NCBI GenBank assembly: GCA_002067045.1
Contig: MVPZ01000128.1
Location: 1 to 6,405, forward strand
Length of the DNA: 6,405 bases
Reading direction: 5' to 3'
Origin: Methanomassiliicoccales archaeon PtaB.Bin134
Lineage (GTDB): Archaea > Thermoplasmatota > Thermoplasmata > Methanomassiliicoccales > UBA472
Shown: piece after piece, positions 1 to 4,427 of the stretch
Layout of the letters: each line of letters starts with the position of its first letter
Numbering within the stretch: the first letter of the stretch is position 1
Notes under the pieces: model-generated
Databases searched by the model: none
Told to the model about the DNA's origin: nothing
The model's input: the letters and a program-made list of their open reading frames with translations, nothing else
Translations under genes and position numbers: made by a program

Positions 1-87
1 GCGAAGTGCAGGGAGGAGAAGGCCGCCGGGAAGAACGGTAACGGGAACGCGGTGATCAGCCATGAGAACATCGTGTTCCATGACTGA
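1..87 (+). CDS. C-terminal tail of an unidentified protein (partial)
   Basis: The frame beginning at base 1 is open for 28 codons and ends in TGA. Almost every codon ends in G or C, as in the clear genes of this window, so this is probably the real end of a gene that starts to the left. The visible tail is hydrophilic: a Lys/Glu-rich stretch, then Gly/Asn alternation (GKNGNGN), then SHENIVFHD. No domain can be recognised from so little sequence. The stop lies 8 bases from the stop of the convergent flavodoxin gene, which fits the tight packing elsewhere. It could be a chance open frame, but the codon bias makes that less likely. Confidence 0.55.
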   Translation, partial: AKCREEKAAGKNGNGNAVISHENIVFHD

Positions 88-95
88 CGCGCTCC

Positions 96-623
96 CTACA
101 AAGCCCTTGCCCAGCTCCTGACCTGCTCCCAGTCGCGGTAGTCGTAGGGGCTGGTCACATCGATCCCCCTTCCCGCCAGCTGCTTCTTGGTCCCCACCCC
201 TGCCAGGAGCGCCTTGGTAAGGGCGCCGTACCTGGAGAAGTCGATGACGCCGCCGAACATCCCTAGCGACACTGGCCGGAGGCCGGGGACGGACGCTGCG
301 ACGTCCTCCAGGTACATCTTCCTCCCGGACTCGATCTTCTCAGGGAACAGGACATCGCTGCAGCTCACGAACAGGGCCACCTTGCGTTCGCACAGTTGCG
401 CACCGTTGCTCTCCAGGAAGCGCCTCGCCTCCTTGGTCCATTTTCCAACGAACACCGGACTTCCCAGCACGATGATGTCATAGCTCTCGACCTCGGGATC
501 AGGATCGAGCCGCAGGTCGACGACATCGACCTCATAGCCCCTGCTCCTAAGCTCCTCCCCTATGAACCCGGCCAGACTGGCGGTAGACCCGTACTTGCTT
601 CCGAACGCCACCAGTGCCCTCAT
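96..623 (-). CDS. Flavodoxin-domain protein, HemG-like (Flavodoxin_5 type)
   Basis: This 175-residue protein has a single flavodoxin fold and is predicted to bind FMN and carry electrons or reduce a partner in the cytoplasm. The N-terminus, MRALVAFGSKYGST, is a first beta strand followed by a phosphate-binding loop (residues 8-14). LGSPVFVGKW (53-62) is the typical second flavin loop. SLGMFGGVIDFSRYG (119-133) and the late DYRDWEQV (161-168) resemble the HemG/protoporphyrinogen oxidase-like branch. There is no membrane anchor. The family includes true HemG enzymes and many uncharacterised redox proteins, so the substrate is not settled. The ATG shares one base with the TGA of the upstream membrane gene (TGATG) and has a GGTGA site 4 bases before it, so translation is probably coupled. 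The frame remains open upstream of this ATG, but that longer reading lies antisense-free only as an out-of-frame shadow of the membrane gene. It ends in TAG. Confidence 0.85.
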   Translation of the reverse strand: MRALVAFGSKYGSTASLAGFIGEELRSRGYEVDVVDLRLDPDPEVESYDIIVLGSPVFVGKWTKEARRFLESNGAQLCERKVALFVSCSDVLFPEKIESGRKMYLEDVAASVPGLRPVSLGMFGGVIDFSRYGALTKALLAGVGTKKQLAGRGIDVTSPYDYRDWEQVRSWARAL

Positions 624-1033
624 CAGCTCACCACCGTGCGGTGATTCCCGCGTCCCCAGATACCGACCGCGTAGATGAGGAACGCCATGGGGACGACCAT
701 TCCGAAGAGCGCCGAGGGCTGGATGGCGAAGGCCGCCCAAAGGTCGTAGGCGATCGTGGCAAGGGACACAGCGGCGGTTCCGTAGACGCCCCAGCCCCTG
801 TTCAGGAGGAGCCCGCCAGCGGCGACCGCCCCAGATACCCCCAGGACGAAGAATGGCAGCGTTATGGTCGCCGTCCAGTCCTCCAGAGGGCTGTCCACCA
901 TGTTCATTATTTGCTGCTGGGTCTCTGCGCCCAGGCTTCCGGTCAGGCCCACCGCGAAGAAGATCCTCAGGGCCGCCTGGACGCACGATAGCAGGATGAG
1001 CACGCTCATCCATCTAGTGAGGTATGTTCTCAT
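623..1033 (-). CDS. Small four-helix integral membrane protein
   Basis: This 136-residue hydrophobic protein has four predicted membrane helices at about residues 8-30, 57-77, 82-104 and 107-127. The loops are short and the C-terminus (GRGNHRTVVS) is basic. I do not recognise the family. No catalytic or metal-binding motif is visible. It lies directly upstream of the flavodoxin-domain gene with a TGATG overlap, so the two are very likely one operon, and the membrane protein may be a partner or anchor for the redox protein (inference). A GTG nine bases further upstream (1042) is in frame. I prefer ATG 1033 because an AAGGTGA site sits 5 bases before it, and the GTG lies inside that site. Confidence 0.8.
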   Translation of the reverse strand: MRTYLTRWMSVLILLSCVQAALRIFFAVGLTGSLGAETQQQIMNMVDSPLEDWTATITLPFFVLGVSGAVAAGGLLLNRGWGVYGTAAVSLATIAYDLWAAFAIQPSALFGMVVPMAFLIYAVGIWGRGNHRTVVS

Positions 1034-1038
1034 CTCAT

Positions 1039-1045
1039 TCACCTT
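1039..1045 (-). promoter_or_regulatory. Ribosome binding site that decides the start at 1033
   Basis: On the minus strand AAGGTGA precedes ATG 1033 with a 5-base spacer (ATGAG). It matches the archaeal anti-Shine-Dalgarno consensus GGAGGTGATC. The alternative GTG start at 1042 lies within this element, which argues against using it. Confidence 0.6.
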
Positions 1046-1096
1046 ATGTGCCGTGAGAGCCTGCTCCCTTCTTCATTCCCCGTCAAGTGGTCGGGA

Positions 1097-1105
1097 GAAA
1101 TAATG
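1097..1105 (-). promoter_or_regulatory. Possible TATA box for the membrane protein/flavodoxin operon
   Basis: The minus strand reads CATTATTTC in an otherwise GC-rich spacer. Transcription would begin about 26 bases downstream, near 1075, leaving a leader of about 40 bases that carries the AAGGTGA site. This differs from the near-leaderless arrangement of other first genes in the window. The evidence is composition and spacing only. Confidence 0.35.
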
Positions 1106-1132
1106 TCCCTGGAGAGCCCACCACGTACAACT

Positions 1133-1152
1133 TTTCCCGGAGGTCCGGGAAA
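1133..1152. repeat. Perfect 9-bp inverted repeat, operator or hairpin
   Basis: The arms TTTCCCGGA and TCCGGGAAA are perfectly complementary around a central GG. It lies 16 bases beyond the stop of the Lrp-like gene and about 30 bases upstream of the proposed TATA box of the next operon. No T-run follows on the minus strand, so a standard intrinsic terminator is not supported. It could be a dimeric regulator site or a short hairpin with an AGGT loop at the end of the regulator mRNA. Confidence 0.5.
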
Positions 1153-1168
1153 TATTGCACCTCCGAAC

Positions 1169-2080
1169 CTATCTCGGACCGTACTGGACATTGGATGGGA
1201 TGCTGCTTTTGATCCCCTCATAGTATCGGGCATCAAGGACCACCCGCGGCACAACCTCCTTGAAGATCCCGTCCCTCTCCAGCTCCAGGACCAGGTTGTT
1301 CAGCTCATGGATGCTGGGGCTCCACACCATGGATATGATCGTTTCCGGCCGGTCGCTGAAGTTGTAGGTTATGATCTCCCGTGTCGACAGCCGCCGCACC
1401 AGCGCTACTGCCACCTTCTTCGGGTCCTGCCCTTCCCTGATATTAAGATGGATGGCGCTGATGATGTCCCCGGACCGCTGTGGATACCACTCGTAGGCAA
1501 AGTGTACGAGCATGCTCTTCATGAGGCGGGATATATGCCTGTTGACCGTCCGGGGCGCCAGCCCCAGCTCCCGCGCCACCTCGGTGACCGGCCTCCGGGA
1601 ATCATACTTCAGGGCTGACACGATCTTGAGATCCAACGGGTAAATGGTGGCATCCTCCTCGATGTCCATCAACGATGGGTTGTAGACCACGCCCACCTCG
1701 GGGCGCACAAGTTTCGCTATCTTCGTCACCGCGGTCGTGAACCTGTTGATGCGGCCGGGGTCCAGAACAGTGCCAGAGATGTAGAGATACTTGCCTGAGG
1801 ACACCATCACCATATCCATCTCCTTCTCGCCGTTCAGATCCTCCAGCACGCGCTCCATCGACGGTGCCTGGGATGGCCCATGGACCAGGACCCAGGTGGA
1901 ACGGTACGCTCTGGCCGAGAAGGAAGCATTGAACCTGGCGATGACCCCTAGCGATACAAGCTCCTGGATGCGGCGATGGGCGGTCTGCACGCTGATCCCC
2001 GCAGCCCTGGCCAGCTCGGAGTAGGACATCCGGGAGTTGTAGATCAGGAGGCGGCAAAGGGTTACGTCGATCTCGTCCAT
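1169..2080 (-). CDS. Tandem Lrp/AsnC-like transcriptional regulator (two HTH halves)
   Basis: This 303-residue protein looks like two Lrp/AsnC-type units in one chain. The first winged HTH (residues 3-50) starts with IDVTLCRLLIYNSRMSYSEL and has the helix pair ELARAAGISVQTAHRRIQEL. A second HTH (about 148-195) repeats the plan: LDLKIVSALKYDSRRPVTEV, then ELGLAPRTVNRHISRL. Each HTH is followed by an alpha/beta segment of about 75-85 residues (60-136 and 205-285) that could be a degenerate ligand or oligomerisation domain. Classical Lrp proteins are about 150-170 residues with one HTH, so this is roughly a fused dimer. The gene is divergent from the AbrB-hgcA-hgcB operon across 112 bases, so it is a natural candidate regulator of that operon and of itself (inference). 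No Shine-Dalgarno precedes ATG 2080, and a weak TATA-like element about 32 bases upstream suggests a very short leader. It ends in TAG. Confidence 0.85.
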   Translation of the reverse strand: MDEIDVTLCRLLIYNSRMSYSELARAAGISVQTAHRRIQELVSLGVIARFNASFSARAYRSTWVLVHGPSQAPSMERVLEDLNGEKEMDMVMVSSGKYLYISGTVLDPGRINRFTTAVTKIAKLVRPEVGVVYNPSLMDIEEDATIYPLDLKIVSALKYDSRRPVTEVARELGLAPRTVNRHISRLMKSMLVHFAYEWYPQRSGDIISAIHLNIREGQDPKKVAVALVRRLSTREIITYNFSDRPETIISMVWSPSIHELNNLVLELERDGIFKEVVPRVVLDARYYEGIKSSIPSNVQYGPR

Positions 2081-2107
2081 GGGCGCTCAGTATGGGGCAT
2101 GGGCGGG

Positions 2108-2119
2108 TTATCATTTATC
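2108..2119 (-). promoter_or_regulatory. Possible TATA element for the tandem Lrp-like regulator
   Basis: The minus strand reads GATAAATGATAA, about 28-39 bases before ATG 2080. This is the most AT-rich stretch on that side and no Shine-Dalgarno is present, so a leader of only a few bases is predicted. The match to the archaeal TATA consensus is weak. Confidence 0.35.
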
Positions 2120-2143
2120 GTTGACCATGCCGTTTCGTGATAA

Positions 2144-2161
2144 TCAGAAAATTCAGAAAAT
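2144..2161. repeat. Two tandem 9-bp repeats upstream of the hgcAB-operon TATA box
   Basis: TCAGAAAAT occurs twice head to tail (2144-2152 and 2153-2161), and a third partial copy, TCA, runs into the TATA box. The A-rich second copy occupies the position expected of the TFB recognition element (BRE). The duplication could be a binding site for one of the neighbouring regulators. With only two copies, chance is not excluded. Confidence 0.5.
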
Positions 2162-2170
2162 TCATATATG
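2161..2170 (+). promoter_or_regulatory. TATA box of the AbrB-hgcA-hgcB operon (leaderless)
   Basis: TTCATATATG contains the palindrome CATATATG centred at 2166.5, about 26-27 bases before the A of ATG 2193. That is the normal archaeal distance from TATA box to transcription start, so the mRNA would begin at or next to the start codon. It is preceded by an A-rich BRE-like stretch, and no Shine-Dalgarno lies before 2193, as expected for a leaderless transcript. Confidence 0.6.
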
Positions 2171-2192
2171 TTGCCGATCATGCGCTAGCTGT

Positions 2193-2468
2193 ATGATAAA
2201 GGGACGAAAGAAGGAGAAGTGCTGCGAGGTCCCCATCAGGAGCGAGGTCACGGTCGCGGCCATAGTCACGATAGACGAGAGGGGGCAGATGGTTCTACCC
2301 AAGGAGATAAGGAAGAAGGCGGGATTGGCCCCTGGTGATAAGCTCTCGGTCGTGACCAGGGAGAAGGATGGCAAGGTCTGCTGCATCTATCTCATAAAGA
2401 ACGAGGAGATCTCCAGCGTGGTGAAGGACCGCTTCGGCGATCTGTTTCAGGATGTTGGTGGCGAGTGA
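2193..2468 (+). CDS. AbrB/SpoVT-type protein with two Cys-Cys pairs, hgcAB-associated
   Basis: This 91-residue protein has a swapped-hairpin AbrB core at about residues 23-55: VTIDERGQMVLPKEIRKKAG followed by LAPGDKL, the family's usual pattern for DNA-binding dimers. It carries two vicinal cysteine pairs, one before the core (C10-C11) and one in the strand after it (C63-C64). These are unusual for plain AbrB proteins and could bind a soft metal such as Hg, As or Zn (inference). The gene is first in the operon and its end overlaps or abuts hgcA. I recall that small proteins of this kind beside hgcAB have been named HgcAB-associated protein (HgcC), but could not verify it. ATG 2193 was chosen because the TATA box lies at leaderless spacing. 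The frame extends upstream to 2079, but those codons are AT-rich at third positions and contain the promoter. Confidence 0.85.
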   Translation: MIKGRKKEKCCEVPIRSEVTVAAIVTIDERGQMVLPKEIRKKAGLAPGDKLSVVTREKDGKVCCIYLIKNEEISSVVKDRFGDLFQDVGGE

Positions 2469-3459
2469 GGGGAGATCCTTGACCGATGATATAGTGACCA
2501 CCACCTCGGCCCTCACCGCCCGCGATCGTCTCGACCATCTCCAGGCCCGGCTCGGGCTCAACAGGATGGGCCATAAGGTAGTGCCAGGACTTTACAGACT
2601 GGGTTCGCCCGACCAATGGTCCCCGGTCCTGGTATCGGCCAACTACTCCCTGAGCTTCGATGCCCTGCGCTCCTCGCTCGCAGGAACGGACTGTTACATC
2701 CTGGTCCTCGATACCAAGGGCGTGAACGTGTGGTGCGCGGCCGGGAAAGGCACCTTCGGAACGGAGGAGCTCATCCACCGGATAGAGGTGACCGGCCTTG
2801 ACAAGGTGGTGGAGCACCGGCAGCTCATACTTCCGCAGCTGGGGGCCCCGGGCGTAGCCGCCCATCAGGTGAAGAGGAGCACCGGCTTCTCTGTGTCCTA
2901 CGGCCCCATCAGGGCAACTGACCTCAAGGAGTACATGAGAACGGGGAAGGCGACGCCGGAGATGAGGAGGGTGACGTTCCCATGGAGGGAACGCGCTGTG
3001 CTGACCCCCGTGGAGGTCATGCTGTCCCTGAAGTACCTCATCCCCGTATCGATAATCCTGTTCCTCATAGCCGGGACCCTGGGAGCCCTAGCCTCGGTGG
3101 TCGCGGTGCTGGGAGGGGCAGTCCTCTTTCCTCTCCTCCTTCCTCACCTCCCGACCAGTGATTTCTCCTCCAAGGGGCTGATCCTGGGGGCGTTGCTTTC
3201 ACTCCCGTTCATCGCCAAGATCACGCTCGATGGCAACGTGAGCGGCCTGGCCCTGGTCTTTCTGGTGCCCGCTGTCGCTCTGGTCATGTCGTCCGTGGTC
3301 GGCTACATGGCTCTGAACTTCACGGGATGCACCACCTATACCTCAAGAACGGGTGTGAGGAAGGAGATATTCCGCTGGATTCCTGTCATGGTGGCCTTGT
3401 TGATCATTGGCCTGTCGATGCTGGCGATATCGGGAGCGATGTATTGGAGGTGGTTCTGA
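2452..3459 (+). CDS. hgcA: HgcA, corrinoid protein of mercury methylation
   Basis: HgcA is a membrane-bound corrinoid protein that passes a cobalamin-bound methyl group to Hg(II), giving methylmercury. The soluble N-terminal domain (about residues 20-180) carries the diagnostic cap-helix motif NVWCAAGK at 92-99. Cys95 is the predicted cobalt ligand. Family blocks around it include VLDTKGVN, GKGTFGTEELI and LPQLGAPGVAAH (127-138). The C-terminal part has about five hydrophobic helices (roughly 194-213, 214-231, 241-257, 264-287 and 309-329), as in known HgcA. The length of 335 residues is close to that of characterised homologues. No key residue is missing. It overlaps the AbrB gene by 17 bases from ATG 2452. 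An alternative TTG at 2479 has GAGGGGAG 4 bases before it, a spacing matching other internal genes here, so the protein may start nine residues later. It overlaps hgcB by one base. Its relative CdhD lacks this helix motif and the membrane domain. Confidence 0.97.
   Translation: MLVASEGRSLTDDIVTTTSALTARDRLDHLQARLGLNRMGHKVVPGLYRLGSPDQWSPVLVSANYSLSFDALRSSLAGTDCYILVLDTKGVNVWCAAGKGTFGTEELIHRIEVTGLDKVVEHRQLILPQLGAPGVAAHQVKRSTGFSVSYGPIRATDLKEYMRTGKATPEMRRVTFPWRERAVLTPVEVMLSLKYLIPVSIILFLIAGTLGALASVVAVLGGAVLFPLLLPHLPTSDFSSKGLILGALLSLPFIAKITLDGNVSGLALVFLVPAVALVMSSVVGYMALNFTGCTTYTSRTGVRKEIFRWIPVMVALLIIGLSMLAISGAMYWRWF
2467..2474 (+). promoter_or_regulatory. Candidate ribosome binding site for a TTG start of hgcA
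   Basis: GAGGGGAG lies across the end of the AbrB gene, 4 bases before TTG 2479. ATG 2452 has no comparable site. This spacing equals that of the flavodoxin gene and is within one base of hgcB, so TTG 2479 is a serious alternative start. Confidence 0.4.
3446..3453 (+). promoter_or_regulatory. Strong ribosome binding site of hgcB
   Basis: GGAGGTGG within the last codons of hgcA lies 5 bases before ATG 3459. It is the best Shine-Dalgarno match in the window and fixes the hgcB start at the TGATG junction, rather than at an upstream in-frame ATG. Confidence 0.75.
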
Positions 3460-3776
3460 TGATGGAGATACCGTTGATGATGGGAACGAAGGAGGCCGAG
3501 GGTAACGCCATCAATACGCTGAGGTTCTATCCGGGAAAGTGCATCAATTGCGGCCGCTGCTCAGAGGTCTGCCCGCATGGAGTGTTCGTCCCTTCCGGGA
3601 CCAGGGCACGGATGGCCGCGCCCGAAAGATGCATGGAGTGCGGGGCCTGTCAGGTGAACTGTCCCGTGGCCGCGATAACCGTCGATTCCGGGGTGGGCTG
3701 TGCCTATGCCATGATCAAGGCTGCCCTGACCGGTAGCAAGGAGGTCACCTGCGGACCTGAGTGCTGCGGACGTTAG
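3459..3776 (+). CDS. hgcB: HgcB, 2x[4Fe-4S] ferredoxin of mercury methylation
   Basis: HgcB is the ferredoxin partner of HgcA. It is thought to reduce the corrinoid cofactor and to help deliver Hg(II). The 105-residue protein has two CxxCxxCxxxCP motifs, at C28-C31-C34-C38 and C58-C61-C64-C68, each able to hold a [4Fe-4S] cluster. A further cysteine in GVGCAYAM (C81) matches the conserved extra cysteine of the family. The tail TCGPECCGR holds C98 and the vicinal pair C102-C103, matching the C-terminal Cys pair shown by mutagenesis to matter in Pseudodesulfovibrio mercurii ND132. The N-terminus is about 10-15 residues longer than a minimal ferredoxin. The start was chosen by GGAGGTGG and the TGATGATG junction with hgcA, though the adjacent ATG 3462 is also possible. 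It ends in TAG, only 16 bases from the convergent membrane gene. Confidence 0.96.
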   Translation: MMEIPLMMGTKEAEGNAINTLRFYPGKCINCGRCSEVCPHGVFVPSGTRARMAAPERCMECGACQVNCPVAAITVDSGVGCAYAMIKAALTGSKEVTCGPECCGR

Positions 3777-3792
3777 CCCTCATCCGCAATGA

Positions 3793-4350
3793 TCACGCAG
3801 AGGGAGCAACGTCCCCTTTCCTCGACCTAAGCTCCCGGCGAACCTCCCAGTACATGATGATGTTGTACACCATACTGATGGCGGTGATGACCATGGCTAT
3901 GATTATGACCAGCCTCACCAGATCGTTGCTTATCCAGGATGTTATGGCCTCAAGTGCAGTGGGGAGGTATTCCCATAGACGGGGGAAGTCAAAGGGGAAG
4001 ACCGTCAGCAGGTAGGACCATGCGGTGATGAAGACCGCTGAGTTTATGATGTCCATGAGCCGCCCGATATTTCTCCTTCCAAAGATCGCACGTACAACGC
4101 TGGGCACTATCCCGAACAGCAGTGAGCCATAGAACGCAAGCTGCTCTGCGGTGCCGAAGCCCGGCGTGAAGAACCCCTGGTCCTTGGCCTGCACGTCCAT
4201 GAACACCAGTGCCACGGCCGCTATGATGATCAGCCCGACGACGTTCCCCAGCCTCTCCCCTATGCCCAGGCGTTCCCTGTCCGCCTCCCTCCTGACATTG
4301 TTCCCCCAAAATCGCCACGGAGCGGGTGGTGGCGGTTGATCTTGGACCAT
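3793..4350 (-). CDS. Four-helix membrane protein of unknown function
   Basis: This 185-residue protein has a Pro-rich N-terminus (QPPPPAPW, residues 5-12), a charged segment (about 19-33) and four predicted membrane helices at about 36-53, 70-89, 97-118 and 144-168. The C-terminal tail (RRELRSRKGD) is basic. I do not recognise the family, and no catalytic, metal-binding or transport motif stands out. Longer in-frame starts up to 4491 would overlap the divergent permease and its promoter. ATG 4350 was chosen because a TATA-like element lies about 28 bases upstream and there is no Shine-Dalgarno, as expected for a near-leaderless gene. It converges on hgcB, so co-regulation with hgcAB is not implied. 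Confidence 0.75.
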   Translation of the reverse strand: MVQDQPPPPAPWRFWGNNVRREADRERLGIGERLGNVVGLIIIAAVALVFMDVQAKDQGFFTPGFGTAEQLAFYGSLLFGIVPSVVRAIFGRRNIGRLMDIINSAVFITAWSYLLTVFPFDFPRLWEYLPTALEAITSWISNDLVRLVIIIAMVITAISMVYNIIMYWEVRRELRSRKGDVAPSA

Positions 4351-4370
4351 AGGGACCAATAGCGACCAAC
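4345..4370. repeat. Three phased GACCAW motifs at a start codon
   Basis: GACCAT (4345-4350), GACCAAT (4354-4360) and GACCAAC (4364-4370) recur at 9- and 10-base steps, close to one DNA turn. They cover the predicted transcription and translation start of the minus-strand membrane gene. This could be a regulator site or a chance repeat. Confidence 0.3.
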
Positions 4371-4374
4371 GGCC

Positions 4375-4382
4375 GAATAAAA
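4375..4382 (-). promoter_or_regulatory. TATA box for the minus-strand membrane protein
   Basis: The minus strand reads TTTTATTC, centred about 28 bases before ATG 4350. No Shine-Dalgarno lies between, so the mRNA is predicted to begin within a few bases of the ATG. Confidence 0.45.
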
Positions 4383-4394
4383 CCTGCGTGCAAC

Positions 4395-4407
4395 AAATAT
4401 CCATATC
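4395..4407 (+). promoter_or_regulatory. TATA region for the amino acid permease (leaderless)
   Basis: AAATATCCATATC lies about 21-33 bases before GTG 4428, with its centre near 27. There is no Shine-Dalgarno before the GTG. Together these support a leaderless transcript and the choice of this start. Confidence 0.5.
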
Positions 4408-4427
4408 TACTTCGGCCATTACCTGTC

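Noticed and set aside
624..1013. N-terminal extension of the flavodoxin gene to a 305-residue protein
   Set aside because: The extension is Pro/Gly/Arg-rich low-complexity sequence in a shifted frame of the membrane protein gene. The flavodoxin fold starts exactly at ATG 623, which has its own GGTGA.
1602..2114. 170-residue minus-strand frame overlapping the Lrp-like gene
   Set aside because: It is the alternate frame of a clear two-HTH gene, with Arg/Pro/Gly-rich composition and no recognisable domain.
2127..2192. Cys-rich N-terminal extension of the AbrB protein with a CCxxCxxC pattern
   Set aside because: It looks like a metal ribbon, but only about 6 of 21 codons end in G or C, unlike the gene body, and the TATA box lies inside it.
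3327..3458. Longer start for hgcB inside hgcA
   Set aside because: The ferredoxin has a strong GGAGGTGG site and a TGATG junction at 3459. The upstream residues are a shifted reading of HgcA membrane helices.
2452..3459. CdhD-type corrinoid subunit of CO dehydrogenase/acetyl-CoA synthase
   Set aside because: HgcA is related to CdhD, but NVWCAAGK, the C-terminal membrane helices and the adjacent HgcB are specific to HgcA.
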